Source: Devriesea agamarum (GTDB taxonomy: Bacteria > Actinomycetota > Actinomycetes > Actinomycetales > Dermabacteraceae). From it: 64,000 nucleotides of DNA. The translations under genes and the position numbers were made by a program. Under the pieces are notes generated by a model. That model was not told where the DNA came from. It did not search any database and saw only the letters and a list, made by a program, of their open reading frames with translations. Location of the stretch: assembly GCF_900070355.1 (NCBI RefSeq), contig NZ_LN849456.1:1302001-1366000 (forward strand). Direction: 5' to 3'. The number at the start of each line of letters is the position of its first letter. Position 1 is the stretch's first letter. This document shows, one piece after another, positions 1-9,215 of the stretch.

Positions 1-9
1 GCAGATCCA

Positions 10-1191
10 GTGGATACAGCTCACCCTCAAGGCCCAACCTCATCGCACGGCTCAGGCTCATCGCAAGCCTCGGGTTTGTCTCAGCCTTACGATCACCGGG
101 GACGGGCGCGGCCGCTGCGTATCCTGGGCGGCGTCATCGGCCTCAGCCTCACGGTGTGGCTCATCGGTAACCTTTTCCTGGCGATTGCCTACTACCCCGA
201 GTTTTTTGCCCATTCCAGGATCTTGATGGGGGCTATTGCCCTGGTGGCCGGGGTGGGTGGTGCGATGGTTTTCTTTCGCTTCCTCAACCTTGCAATTGAG
301 GGCCTCCCGTCCCGCTTATCTGAGGGTTTGATCCCGTACGCATTTTTGCTTCCCGGGTTCTCGCTGATGGCGCTGATGCTGATCTACCCGACGATTCAGA
401 CCATCGTGTACTCGTTTGCCAACGATGACTCAACCGCGTGGGTGGGCTTTGAGAATTACCGAACCATTTTCCAATCGGGTGAGTTCTGGCAATCAATCTT
501 CAACAATGTGCTGTGGATTTTAATCGTCCCCTTTGTAACGGTTGCCTTCGGCTTAGCCGTAGCGGTGATGGCCGATAAGCTCTCTCCCCGGGGCGAAAAA
601 ATTGCCAAGTCTACGATTTTCCTCCCTATGGCGATCAGCTTCGTGGGAGCATCCACGATCTGGAGCCTGGTGTATGCGTACAACAATCCGGGAGATTCAC
701 AAACTGGTTTATTGAACGCCGTGTGGGTTGGCCTCGGCGGAGATCCGCACACCTGGCTGTCGATCTCGTCCGGTCGTCTGAATTCGCTGTTCTTGATGAT
801 CATTTTGATCTGGCTGCAAACGGGATTCGCCATGATCTTGCTGTCATCGGCCATTAAAGGGGTTCCTGAGGACACGATCGAGGCGGGCAGGGTGGACGGA
901 GCTAGCGATTTTCGGATCTTCTGGCAGATCGTGCTACCTCAGATCAAGGGCACCATGCTCGCCGTGTTTATTACGGTTCTGATTTTGGTGCTGAAGGTTT
1001 TCGACATCATCTACGTCATGACCAACGGTCGCGATAACACCAACGTGATCGCGAATCTCTTCTTCAACAAGCTATTTGCCAGTGGTCAAGCCGGCATTGC
1101 CTCGGCAATTGTGGTGGTGCTACTGGTGGCCATCATCCCCATCTTGATTTATCAAGTGAAGGCATTTAGGGACCAGGAGGCACAGCGATGA
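10..1191 (+). CDS. sugar ABC transporter permease, MalF-like
   Basis: Inner-membrane permease subunit of a carbohydrate importer of the MalF/UgpA type. The 393-aa protein has a polar, Ser-rich N-terminus (1-35), hydrophobic segments near 37-60, 71-92 and 108-130, several more downstream, and the ABC-contact EAA loop near residues 300-312 (EAGRVDGASDFRIFWQIVLP). It overlaps the next permease gene by ATGA at 1188-1191, so the two are translationally coupled partners. The first visible start is a GTG nine bases from the window edge; the true start could lie further upstream. The substrate-binding protein and ATPase are not in the window and probably lie upstream. The substrate is unknown; the glycosidases elsewhere in the window make an oligosaccharide plausible, which is inference only. 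Confidence 0.92.
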   Translation: MDTAHPQGPTSSHGSGSSQASGLSQPYDHRGRARPLRILGGVIGLSLTVWLIGNLFLAIAYYPEFFAHSRILMGAIALVAGVGGAMVFFRFLNLAIEGLPSRLSEGLIPYAFLLPGFSLMALMLIYPTIQTIVYSFANDDSTAWVGFENYRTIFQSGEFWQSIFNNVLWILIVPFVTVAFGLAVAVMADKLSPRGEKIAKSTIFLPMAISFVGASTIWSLVYAYNNPGDSQTGLLNAVWVGLGGDPHTWLSISSGRLNSLFLMIILIWLQTGFAMILLSSAIKGVPEDTIEAGRVDGASDFRIFWQIVLPQIKGTMLAVFITVLILVLKVFDIIYVMTNGRDNTNVIANLFFNKLFASGQAGIASAIVVVLLVAIIPILIYQVKAFRDQEAQR

Positions 1192-2132
1192 ACACGGCTG
1201 CCAATCCCCTCAAGCCAGCGTCGCGGCCCTCCTCAGGATCGGGGAGAGTGTCCGCGGCGCGACGTTCAGCTGGAACGCGGCATTCATCGGGCCGTAGCCG
1301 GCGAAGCATTCCCGCCATCATGACCGTGGTGATTCTCGGCGTGCTGTGGAGTATCCCGACGTTCGGCCTCTTGGTGACGAGCTTTCGCAGCCGCACTGAC
1401 GCCGCCACGTCCGGGTGGTGGGATGCTCTGCTGAATCCGTTTGGCACCGGTTGGACACTCGATAACTACGCCCGTCTTTTCGACGGAACCACCATGGGTT
1501 CGTCCCTGGTGAACTCGGTGGTGGTGGCGATTCCGGCCACGATTTTGCCGATTATGTTCGCAGCTTTTGCCGCGTATGCATTCACCTTCATTGAGTTTCG
1601 GGGAAAGGACATACTCTTTATCGCGATTGTGGCCGTGATGGTGGTTCCCATTCAGGTTGCGTTTCAACCGATGTTGGACCTGCTGGGGCCTCGTCATCTC
1701 GATATTGCGGGGCAGTACATCGCCGTATGGCTTTTGCACACCGGCTTTGGCATGCCGCTCGCGATCTATGTGTTGCGCAACTACATGTCCACGCTTCCCC
1801 GTTCTGTTGTGGAATCCGCGAAGATTGATGGCTGTTCGCACTTTCAGACCTTCTGGCGGCTGGTGGCTCCGATGTCCATACCTGCTATCGCCGCCTTTGC
1901 GACCCTTCAGTTTTTGTGGGTGTGGAACGACCTGCTGATCGCGAAGCTCTTCCTCAATAGCGATCATAAGACGGTAATAGTCGATCTCCAGCAGTTGCTC
2001 GGCTCACAGGGACAGGGAGCAGAATTACTGACCGCAGGTGCGTTCATCACCATGATTGTGCCGATGATCGTGTTCTTCACGCTGCAACGGTTTTTCGTGC
2101 GCGGACTCACCGCCGGGTCGGTCAAGGGCTAA
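1188..2132 (+). CDS. sugar ABC transporter permease, MalG-like
   Basis: Second permease of the importer, 314 aa, MalG/UgpE type. After a basic N-terminus of about 43 residues there is a first membrane segment (IMTVVILGVLWSIPTFGLLV), then five more hydrophobic stretches. The EAA-like loop reads ESAKIDGCSHFQTFWRLVAP near 205-224 and should dock the ATPase. The start overlaps the stop of the upstream permease (ATGA). The C-terminal sequence (QRFFVRGLTAGSVKG) is the usual ending of this family. No gene follows for 131 bp, so the transporter operon probably ends here. Confidence 0.93.
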   Translation: MNTAANPLKPASRPSSGSGRVSAARRSAGTRHSSGRSRRSIPAIMTVVILGVLWSIPTFGLLVTSFRSRTDAATSGWWDALLNPFGTGWTLDNYARLFDGTTMGSSLVNSVVVAIPATILPIMFAAFAAYAFTFIEFRGKDILFIAIVAVMVVPIQVAFQPMLDLLGPRHLDIAGQYIAVWLLHTGFGMPLAIYVLRNYMSTLPRSVVESAKIDGCSHFQTFWRLVAPMSIPAIAAFATLQFLWVWNDLLIAKLFLNSDHKTVIVDLQQLLGSQGQGAELLTAGAFITMIVPMIVFFTLQRFFVRGLTAGSVKG

Positions 2133-2251
2133 TGTTCTACGGCGCCAGACGGCCCGCTATTTAGGCTTATGCACAGGGGCTCTCTCACTGGTGCCTTGCG
2201 GAGGGGACCAGTCGGGCTCAGTCTGTTCGCTGGTGTGTCACAGGCCCGCGA

Positions 2252-2257
2252 TAGATT
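2252..2257 (+). promoter_or_regulatory. -10 box of a leaderless promoter for the Gfo/Idh gene
   Basis: TAGATT matches the TANNNT consensus and is followed by exactly 6 nt before the ATG at 2264, so transcription should start at the initiation codon. No Shine-Dalgarno sequence is present. No clear -35 was seen. Confidence 0.5.
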
Positions 2258-2263
2258 GGGGCC

Positions 2264-3316
2264 ATGACTTCACAGCAGCTATGCCTTCCCCCGTCGCGGG
2301 TTCCTGATCCGCTGACGGCACCGGGTGTCTCGTGGGGTGTGATCGCGCCGGGGAATATCGCCGCGCAGTTCACGGATACGGTGCACCGGGCGAGCCAGTC
2401 GCGGGTGGTTGCGGTAGCTGGGCGCAATGAGGGCCGGGCTCAGGTTTTCGCAGCCGAGCACGGGGTGCAGCGCGCGCACGCGAGCGTGAGTGATCTGCTC
2501 GCCGATGATCGGGTGGAGATCGTATACATTGCGTCCCCTCACGCTCAGCACTATGAGCTGGCTCGTCAGGCCTTGTCATCAGGTAAGCCCGTGCTGGTGG
2601 AAAAGCCGTTCACGCTCAATGCTCATCAGGCCCGCGCCCTGCAGAATCTCGCCCGCCAGCAGGGTTTATTCCTGATGGAAGCGATGTGGATGCGTTTTCT
2701 CCCCCAGTTCGATGTGCTGCGTCAGATCCTTGCCGATGGCCTTATCGGTGATGTCGTCACCGTGTTAGCCGACCACGGGCAGATGTTCCCGCCGGATCCG
2801 TCCCATCGTCTGTATGCGCCGGAACTGGGTGGTGGAGCTCTTTTGGACCTCGGCGTCTATCCGGTGTCATTCGCGCAGATGGTGCTGGGGCAGCTGAGCG
2901 TCATCACCTCGGTCAGCAGCCCTGCGATGACAGGAGTTGACGCCCAAAGCTCAATCATCGCCTGCGGTCCGCACAATGCTCATGCTCTGCTGTCCACCAC
3001 CTTGTCGAGTGTGACGCCGACTCGCGCATCTGTCAGTGGCACCCTCGGGAGGGTCGATGTCGCAGCCCCGTTTTATACCCCAGGCAGCCTGAGCGTGGCC
3101 TTGCACAGTGGTCGCACCGCTGAGTTTTCACACCCGGGGTCATTGCGCGACGGCATGGTGTTTGAAGCGGCAGAAGCGGCGCGCTGCCTGCGGCACGGGC
3201 TGCTCGAATCATCGGTGATGTCGTGGGCAGATACGGTGCAGGTGATGGAGGCCATGGATGCGGTGCGGGCACGTGCAGGGATCCTCTACCCGGGGGAGAA
3301 TAGCGACCGTGCCTGA
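2264..3316 (+). CDS. Gfo/Idh/MocA-family NAD(P)-dependent oxidoreductase
   Basis: A 350-aa soluble dehydrogenase of the Gfo/Idh/MocA superfamily, which oxidises or reduces sugars, inositols or related polyols. The N-terminal Rossmann fold carries a variant nucleotide-binding turn (GVIAPGNIAAQF, near 25-36; usually GxGxxA). The family EKP motif is in PVLVEKPFTLNA, where Lys is the expected catalytic residue. The C-terminal beta-sheet domain contains GGGALLDLGVYPVSF, typical of the family. The ATG lies 6 nt after a TAGATT box, so the mRNA is probably leaderless. The stop overlaps the GTG start of tmk by a few bases. The substrate cannot be read from sequence; the transporter upstream suggests a sugar derivative. 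Confidence 0.88.
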   Translation: MTSQQLCLPPSRVPDPLTAPGVSWGVIAPGNIAAQFTDTVHRASQSRVVAVAGRNEGRAQVFAAEHGVQRAHASVSDLLADDRVEIVYIASPHAQHYELARQALSSGKPVLVEKPFTLNAHQARALQNLARQQGLFLMEAMWMRFLPQFDVLRQILADGLIGDVVTVLADHGQMFPPDPSHRLYAPELGGGALLDLGVYPVSFAQMVLGQLSVITSVSSPAMTGVDAQSSIIACGPHNAHALLSTTLSSVTPTRASVSGTLGRVDVAAPFYTPGSLSVALHSGRTAEFSHPGSLRDGMVFEAAEAARCLRHGLLESSVMSWADTVQVMEAMDAVRARAGILYPGENSDRA

Positions 3317-4220
3317 TTCGCTTTCCATCTCGCCGTTAGCACCCAACTCCCAGGGCGTATCCGAGCCGCCCTCACATCTATCTCACCCTCGTCCCTGCGC
3401 CTCGGCAAGCGGATTGTTTGTCACGTTCGAGGGTGGCGACGGCGCCGGGAAGAGCACGCAGATTCGGATGCTCGCCGATTTTTTAAACAGCCATACCAAA
3501 GCACAAAAAGTCTTGGTCACTCGCGAACCGGGAGGATCTGATCTGGGGCAAGGCATCCGCACGCTGCTGCTTCATTCTGGACATGTGGCAACCCGGGCCG
3601 AAGCTCTTTTATACGCGGCAGACCGAGCCCATCACATCGCAGAAGTTGTGCGTCCTCACCTGGATTCAGGGGGGATTGTGCTGAGCGACCGCTACCTCGA
3701 CTCGTCCGTCGCCTATCAAGGTGCTGGTCGGGCACTGGATCCCGCAGATATTCGCGCACTGTCACTGTGGGGAACAGATGGCCTTCTCCCCCACCTCACG
3801 TTCTTACTGGATTTAGACCCGGACCTATTTGTCCAACGCCGCAGTGCCGATACTCACGACCGATTGGAACGCGAAGATATCGTTTTCCACCAGGCGGTAC
3901 GGGCACACTTCCTAGCTCTCGCTGAGGCCGAACCTCATCGGTTTGTTGTTCTCGATGCCAACCAGTCCAGAACAACGATCCATCAGGCAATCCGCACCGC
4001 TCTCAGCGAGCGCGGACTATTCGACTGTTCTTCCCCCGAAACGTGCACATCTGATTCTTCAGCTTCTGAATCGTTGGCCTCTGATTCTCTACCTTCTGAA
4101 GCTTTAGCCTCCGATTCTCTAGCCTCTGATTCTTCAGCTTTATCGAGCACTCAGCCCTGCGAAGGGCACGCCAGCACTTACTCGGCACCGAGTACTTCAC
4201 TCCCGGGAACTGATCGATGA
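3309..4220 (+). CDS. tmk: thymidylate kinase with Ser-rich C-terminal tail
   Basis: Phosphorylates dTMP to dTDP. The P-loop is FEGGDGAGKST at residues 40-50, the dTMP/catalytic DR motif is in LSDRYLDSSVAYQGAGR, and a LID-like basic segment follows (QRRSADTHDRLERED). I chose the GTG at 3309 because GGGGGAGA sits upstream and because it overlaps the end of the oxidoreductase gene; a longer frame back to 3258 adds 17 unrelated residues. The protein is about 303 aa, against roughly 205-215 for the family: the surplus is a 35-residue N-terminal extension and a low-complexity tail of about 65 residues built on SDS/SLAS repeats. The stop overlaps holB by ATGA, a pairing common in actinobacteria. Confidence 0.95.
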   Translation: MPDSLSISPLAPNSQGVSEPPSHLSHPRPCASASGLFVTFEGGDGAGKSTQIRMLADFLNSHTKAQKVLVTREPGGSDLGQGIRTLLLHSGHVATRAEALLYAADRAHHIAEVVRPHLDSGGIVLSDRYLDSSVAYQGAGRALDPADIRALSLWGTDGLLPHLTFLLDLDPDLFVQRRSADTHDRLEREDIVFHQAVRAHFLALAEAEPHRFVVLDANQSRTTIHQAIRTALSERGLFDCSSPETCTSDSSASESLASDSLPSEALASDSLASDSSALSSTQPCEGHASTYSAPSTSLPGTDR

Positions 4221-5374
4221 GCGTGTGGGATGACGTCGTCGGTCAGCCCGGAGCCACCGCCACTCTCAAGCAGGCCGCCGCACCACACGGTTCACTCACA
4301 CATGCCTGGCTGATCACAGGGCCACCAGGCTCCGGGCGTTCCACCGCAGCCATCGCCTTCGCCGCCGCCCTAAACTGCGCGCATCGCAGCACCGACCCGA
4401 GCTCCCCCGAACCCGGATGCGGGCAGTGCCACGCATGTCAGACCATCCTCGCGGGCACACACGCAGATGTAACCCGGGTGAGGACCGACAAACTCTCCAT
4501 CTCAAAAGACGAAGTGCGCTCACTCGTACAAGTGGCGCAACGCTCACCCAGCTCTGGCGAATTCCGGGTTCTCATCGTTGAAGACGCCGACCGTATGAGC
4601 GCAGGCACATTCAATGTTCTGCTGAAATCCATTGAAGAACCACCACCGAAAACAATTTGGATTCTGTGCGCTCCGTCGCCACAGGATCTTGCCCCGACGA
4701 TTCGTTCCCGGTGCAGGGTGGTAACGCTTTCGCTTCCATCCCCCCATGACGTTACAGAGCTCTTAATTCGTCGTGACGGCATTGACCCCGAACTAGCTAC
4801 GGTCGCAGCGCGTGCAGCCCAAGGCCATATTGGGCTTGCACGACGTTTCGCCATGCACCCCGATGCGCTGGCCAGGAGGGATGCCGTAGTTCGGATACCG
4901 TGGGAGCTTCGGGGAGTGGGCTCGGCGGTACTGCGCGCAGCACGTTTGGTGGAGGAGGCCACGGCCGAAGCCAAAGAAACATCAGAACATGCCGCTCGTA
5001 TCGAACGTGAACGCTTTTTACGCAGTGCCGGGATAGAAGGATCAACTGTGCCCCCCGCATTGCGGTCGCAACTTAAACAGCTCGAAGACGACCAGAAAAA
5101 ACGACAGACTCGCCTGGTGCGGGACGTCCTAGATCGGACACTGCTCGATCTGTTTTCGGTCTACCGCGACATCTTAATGATCCAGCTCGGCTCAGGGAGC
5201 GAGCTGGTCAACGTCGCCCTGTCTGACGATATTGCGCGCTACGCCGCCGACACCGAGGCCCGGGATACCTTGGCGGCACTGGACGCGATCACCCAAACTC
5301 GCGAACGCATCACCGCAAACGTTCCGCCTCTGCTTGCGGCAGAAGCATTACTCGCGAGGCTCGCAGCCCGCTGA
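4217..5374 (+). CDS. holB: DNA polymerase III subunit delta'
   Basis: Clamp-loader subunit related to DnaX. The AAA+ domain begins directly after the start (WDDVVGQPGATATL), with a modified P-loop GPPGSGRST in which Arg replaces Lys. A zinc module follows, with Cys residues in CAHRST and CGQCHACQ, and the sensor-1 region reads NVLLKSIEEPPPKTIWILC. The SRC motif (IRSRCRVV) for arginine-finger contact is present. The 385-aa length is normal for actinobacterial delta'. It is coupled to tmk by ATGA at 4217-4220. Confidence 0.95.
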   Translation: MSVWDDVVGQPGATATLKQAAAPHGSLTHAWLITGPPGSGRSTAAIAFAAALNCAHRSTDPSSPEPGCGQCHACQTILAGTHADVTRVRTDKLSISKDEVRSLVQVAQRSPSSGEFRVLIVEDADRMSAGTFNVLLKSIEEPPPKTIWILCAPSPQDLAPTIRSRCRVVTLSLPSPHDVTELLIRRDGIDPELATVAARAAQGHIGLARRFAMHPDALARRDAVVRIPWELRGVGSAVLRAARLVEEATAEAKETSEHAARIERERFLRSAGIEGSTVPPALRSQLKQLEDDQKKRQTRLVRDVLDRTLLDLFSVYRDILMIQLGSGSELVNVALSDDIARYAADTEARDTLAALDAITQTRERITANVPPLLAAEALLARLAAR

Positions 5375-5466
5375 CCTGATCCTCTAAAACTGATCGCCCG
5401 AACAGTCTTCTATCCGAATCGCCTGCGCAATCCGCACGAAAACACGGCGACAGCCCTCTGGTCGGC

Positions 5467-6651
5467 CTATTTGGCCCCTTCATCGGTCTGAGCCGGCACG
5501 TCGTCAGCCCGTTCAACGGGTTCGCCGGACTGTTCAGCGCCTTCGTCAGGCCGATCAACAGGTTCATCAGACTGCTCAGCGCCTTCGTCAGGCCGATCAA
5601 CAGGTTCATCAGACTGCTCAGCGCCTTCGTCAGGCCGATCAATAGGTTCGTCGGACTGTTCAGCGCCTTCGTCAGGCCGTTCGGACCGTTCATCGGCCTT
5701 TTCAGTCCGCTGGTCGGTCAGCTCATTGCCGCCTTCAACGCCCTTTTCGTCGGCGAGAGTGGTGTATTCCAGCTCAAGCTCGTCAAGAGCGTGATCAGCG
5801 TTCTCCTCGCGCGGAGAGTCATCCTCACCGGTCTCACTGTGCGATCCACACCCGTAGCCGAGCGAGACAACGCGACCGTCAGCCGGGGACCACTCATTAG
5901 CGCACACCCCAAAGGCTTGGCGGAACGAACCAGCCAGCAACACCAAAAATCCACACGATGAGCAGTGGTCAGTTACCGTCCCCCGACGGCGGCGAGCCGA
6001 CGTATCACGCGGACCAAACTCGCCATTGTTCCACCGCTGAGCAGCCTCATCACGGCCTTCACGGCTGAGAACCCGGACTCGCCCCAGGCCAAACTCATTA
6101 ATTTGTCCGGCATCAACATCGTGATGTTCATCAGATGCGTCACCATCAACCTGCTCGTACCCCTGATCCAGACGCGGATCATTCTCGATATACGGCAGGG
6201 TGTCATCAGCCCCTACATCCTCCGGTCGTAGACGGCTCGCCCACGGCTCCCAGGCTGGGGCAAGCAAGGCGTCCTCGCCGGGAAGCAGCGCCGTCTCGCA
6301 CACCGTCGCAGTTTTGGCCCGAGGGGCTCGTGCCACGGTGACCACCCAGATCCAACCCCGGTACCCCGGCATGGTGCACTCAAAGACATGCGTGGCGAGA
6401 CGCTCCCCTGCGGTCTCAACCCGCTGGTGCTCCCCTACCTGGCCGGGCTCGGTCACCTCAAGCAACGCGCGCTGCGCCACCTCAACGGACTGAGCGCAGA
6501 TCGCATCCAATTTCGGTGTGGAACTACCCCGCCCGCGGGAGCTTGAGCCAGCCCGTGACCTGGATGTGCCACGTGACGACGACTTGGTGCGCGGCTGGGT
6601 CTCTGCGCCGTTACCGGCAGTAGGTGTGACGGTCTGTGAGGCCATACTCAC
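5467..6651 (-). CDS. DUF3027 family protein with acidic repeat tail
   Basis: Actinobacterial DUF3027 protein of unknown biochemical role, 394 aa. A basic Ser/Arg-rich N-terminus (about 20-45) precedes the conserved region (LDAICAQSVEVAQRALLEV, GYRGWIWVVTVARAP). A cysteine-bearing segment (DHCSSCGFLVLLAGSFRQ, then CANEWSPADGRVVSLGYGCG) follows. The last ~110 residues are acidic and repetitive, ending in four copies of a 14-residue unit (DEGAEQSDEPVDRP). The start (GTG 6651, or ATG 6645) overlaps the stop of the cold-shock gene, so both are one transcription unit. The pairing of DUF3027 with a cold-shock gene is usual in actinobacteria. Confidence 0.85.
   Translation of the reverse strand: MSMASQTVTPTAGNGAETQPRTKSSSRGTSRSRAGSSSRGRGSSTPKLDAICAQSVEVAQRALLEVTEPGQVGEHQRVETAGERLATHVFECTMPGYRGWIWVVTVARAPRAKTATVCETALLPGEDALLAPAWEPWASRLRPEDVGADDTLPYIENDPRLDQGYEQVDGDASDEHHDVDAGQINEFGLGRVRVLSREGRDEAAQRWNNGEFGPRDTSARRRRGTVTDHCSSCGFLVLLAGSFRQAFGVCANEWSPADGRVVSLGYGCGSHSETGEDDSPREENADHALDELELEYTTLADEKGVEGGNELTDQRTEKADERSERPDEGAEQSDEPIDRPDEGAEQSDEPVDRPDEGAEQSDEPVDRPDEGAEQSGEPVERADDVPAQTDEGAK
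5519..5686. repeat. 42-bp in-frame tandem repeat in DUF3027 gene
   Basis: Near-identical 42-bp units start at 5539, 5581 and 5623, with partial copies on both sides. The length is a multiple of three, so copy-number change keeps the reading frame and only varies the acidic tail length. Confidence 0.9.
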
Positions 6652-7031
6652 GCCTCGAAATCGTCGGCAACCGCGCGCAAAACCGTCGCGATCTTCGCCG
6701 CATTGCGCCGTTCGGGATAGCGTCCACGCCGCAACCCGTTGGATGCCCCATCCAGAAGCTTGATGAGGTCCTCTACCAGGACAGCCATCTCTTCAGCGCT
6801 CTTGCGCTTGGCGCGCACAATCGAAGGCGCTGCTTCGAGAAGGCGCACGGACAGCGCTTGAGCACCGCGACGACCCTGAGCTACGTCATATTCGACGCGT
6901 GTTCCCGGTCGCAGGGTGCTCTGCCCGGCGGGCAGCGCTGATGACGGGAGATACACACTCCCGCCGTCTTCATCGTTGATGAAACCGAAGCCCTTCTCGG
7001 CGTCGTAGAACTTCACCTTGCCGCGTGGCAC
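6648..7031 (-). CDS. cold-shock domain protein with C-terminal extension
   Basis: Single-stranded nucleic-acid-binding protein of 127 aa. Residues 1-65 form the cold-shock fold: GKVKFYDAEKGFGFINDEDG contains RNP1 (GFGFIND), while RNP2 is divergent (VYLPSSAL instead of VFVH-like). The remaining ~60 residues are basic/helical (RAKRKSAEEMAVLVEDLIKL, then RGRYPERRNAAKIATVLRAV), an extension seen in some actinobacterial Csp proteins. GTG start at 7031; the stop overlaps the DUF3027 start. The 242-bp region upstream (7032-7273) probably holds its promoter; I see no gene there. Confidence 0.9.
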   Translation of the reverse strand: MPRGKVKFYDAEKGFGFINDEDGGSVYLPSSALPAGQSTLRPGTRVEYDVAQGRRGAQALSVRLLEAAPSIVRAKRKSAEEMAVLVEDLIKLLDGASNGLRRGRYPERRNAAKIATVLRAVADDFEA

Positions 7032-7273
7032 GTCGTGTCCGTCCCTACCCTTTGTCCCGGCGCGCTTGCGCCACAGTTTTAACCTCTGGTTCTCACTCCG
7101 AAGCCGCCATCAGCTCGGGGTGGAAAACCACGTGAGCTGACCTCAGCAACCGTCTTGCGACAGTTGCCCTGCGACAACCGCATTGCGATGGAGCGGCGCC
7201 ACTGGTGGACGCTATTGAACCAACAACTAGTCTACAGGCGTTCGGATTGGGTTCCAGGACATTGTCACCGGCG

Positions 7274-8485
7274 TCAGCGCCGGCATGGTCCGGTCGACAC
7301 GGGCCCAGTCTGGCGCTTAGCTGTGGCGAGCACTCCGCTGAGATCGGCATCGGTCAGGGCATATCCAATGCCCGGTTTATCGACGGAACGCGCCACGATG
7401 AGGCCCACCACGTCACCGCGAGGGGACAGAAGCGGACCGCCGGAGTCCCCTCGTCGCACATCACCTTCCAGAGCGTAAAGACGCCGAATCACCGATCCTC
7501 GGTCGTAAATATCCGTGCCGCGGGCGGTCAGTTGTTCACGAACCCGAACGGTCTGCGCCTGGTAAGCGCCCCCGCCAGGGAATCCATGCATGACCAGTTG
7601 CTCTCCGGGCTTTGCCACCCCGCGTACGGTCCGCACGGGGGCATGAAGATCGGGCACCGACACGATGGCGGCGTCCGCATCAGGGTCGAAGGCCACCACC
7701 TGACCGGAGAGCACCTTGCCACTGCGCTGCTCAATCTCGACCTCATCTAGCCCCGCCACAACGTGCGCTGCCGTCAGAACTTGTCCGGTCCCGATGACGA
7801 CGCCCGACCCGCTTTGGCCAACGGAACATGACCGACCTTGGCCCCAAACCCTGACCACAGAATCTCTCCACCGGGCCGCCGAATCGCGCGCTAAACCGGT
7901 GTCGAGATGGGCAGGCTCCGCAACAGTTTCGGCATCGAGCGGCATGCTGAGCGTCGGGAGCCGAGATGGCCCGATGATTTCCGCCAGAGAACGCATCCCT
8001 GGACGGGCGGATGCCGGCATCACACCGTCTAAAGCAGCCAGCACCCGGGAGTCCGACACGGCTTGAGACACCCGCGGCCAGGGGCTTTCACGTAGCGGAC
8101 CGATGGCCACCCACACCAACGTCAGCACCAGCAGTCCCCCGAGCATAGAGCCCGCGAAGCGATCGAGGCTGCCCAGCGCCGCGCGCGACTTGGAGCCGGT
8201 CGGCACCCGGCGCAGGCTACTTAACACCAGGCTCCCTAGGACACTACCCACGGCTTCAACGGCGACGACGAGCAGCACAATCACGATTAACGCGAGGACC
8301 ACCCGCGTAGTGTTATCTGCTCCGATCACAGGTCCTACCGTGGATGCGACCGGCATAGCCAGGTAAAGGCCCGCGGCTAGACCCACCAAGGCCCCTAGTG
8401 CTGAAGCCAAAGTCAGTAGAAATCCCCGCCGCCAGCCGACCACAACATAGATCAGGATCACTACGATGATGGCGACGTCAACCAC
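7274..8485 (-). CDS. marP: membrane-bound MarP-like serine protease (CvpA + trypsin-like)
   Basis: Membrane protein with four hydrophobic helices (about residues 1-130, CvpA/colicin-V-production domain) followed by a secreted chymotrypsin-like protease. The triad is visible: His in VLTAAHVVAG (about 241), Asp in FDPDADAAIVSV (about 271) and Ser in RRGDSGGPL (about 348). MarP (Rv3671c) in M. tuberculosis is a periplasmic protease needed for acid and oxidative stress resistance; the same role here is inferred from domains and gene order. I chose GTG 8485 because AGGAGG lies just upstream and it overlaps the Nudix stop; ATG 8509 is the longer alternative. Confidence 0.88.
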   Translation of the reverse strand: MVDVAIIVVILIYVVVGWRRGFLLTLASALGALVGLAAGLYLAMPVASTVGPVIGADNTTRVVLALIVIVLLVVAVEAVGSVLGSLVLSSLRRVPTGSKSRAALGSLDRFAGSMLGGLLVLTLVWVAIGPLRESPWPRVSQAVSDSRVLAALDGVMPASARPGMRSLAEIIGPSRLPTLSMPLDAETVAEPAHLDTGLARDSAARWRDSVVRVWGQGRSCSVGQSGSGVVIGTGQVLTAAHVVAGLDEVEIEQRSGKVLSGQVVAFDPDADAAIVSVPDLHAPVRTVRGVAKPGEQLVMHGFPGGGAYQAQTVRVREQLTARGTDIYDRGSVIRRLYALEGDVRRGDSGGPLLSPRGDVVGLIVARSVDKPGIGYALTDADLSGVLATAKRQTGPVSTGPCRR

Positions 8486-9215
8486 ATGCCCTCCTTCCTG
8501 TGACCTCATCTGATAGACCGTCGGTGTGCGATACGGACGTATGCGCTACCCGCAGATTATCGGTACCGGATCGCGCGCGCTGAGCAGGAACCGGAATCCT
8601 GCGCTGAGTGGGCCACGGCGCTGCGAGGCCGGCGGCGCTCAACACCGCATCGAGAATTTTGGCGGTCAGGCCCCATATGAAATAGTCCGGGCTGCCAACT
8701 GCGTGAAACACGGGCCCGACCTGGCGCTTTGACAGTAATCCAGTGGCCCGGCAAGCCGGGTCTGATAGTCCACCCTGGCCTGTGAGCCGGATCCATTGAG
8801 CGGCAGCGACTTCTGCTGCGCTGATGCTCAGAGACGGACGGGAAGCCGACCAACCAATGACGGGAATCACCTGCACTGAGCGCACTTGCATACTCACCGG
8901 TGCGCTGACCCTCACCACTCGAACCGTCTCAGGATCGAGACCGACTTCTTCCCGAGCTTCCCTCAGTGCCGTGTCGGAGGGTCCAAAATCGCCTGGTTCT
9001 CGCATGCCGCCAGGCAGGGCGATCTGTCCGGGCTGGGATCGCAGGTGGTGCGCCCGTTCGGTCAGGAGAACCGACAGATCCTGGGTGGTGGATCCAGCAA
9101 GCAGCACCAAGACCGCGCTCGAAGCCCCGTTGAAGCTTGGGTCAGTTCCCGGGCTAGAGGTGGAATCCAGCAGCCGAGCCACCGGTGCCGGTAACTCGGG
9201 TTCATCGTGGCTCAT
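8478..9215 (-). CDS. Nudix hydrolase, CoA-diphosphatase-like
   Basis: A 245-aa Nudix enzyme. The Nudix box runs from GGMREPGDF to REAREEVGLD, fitting Gx5Ex7REUxEExGU, which binds Mg2+ and the diphosphate. The surrounding fold (VLVLLAGSTTQDLSVLLTER, RSQPGQIALPGG) resembles the CoA-pyrophosphatase subgroup. A longer frame reaches 9320, but ATG 9215 overlaps the nth stop as ATGA and gives the expected N-terminus, so I use it. Its place between nth and marP matches Rv3672c. The substrate (CoA derivatives or another nucleoside diphosphate) is not proven by sequence. Confidence 0.88.
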   Translation of the reverse strand: MSHDEPELPAPVARLLDSTSSPGTDPSFNGASSAVLVLLAGSTTQDLSVLLTERAHHLRSQPGQIALPGGMREPGDFGPSDTALREAREEVGLDPETVRVVRVSAPVSMQVRSVQVIPVIGWSASRPSLSISAAEVAAAQWIRLTGQGGLSDPACRATGLLSKRQVGPVFHAVGSPDYFIWGLTAKILDAVLSAAGLAAPWPTQRRIPVPAQRARSGTDNLRVAHTSVSHTDGLSDEVTGRRACG

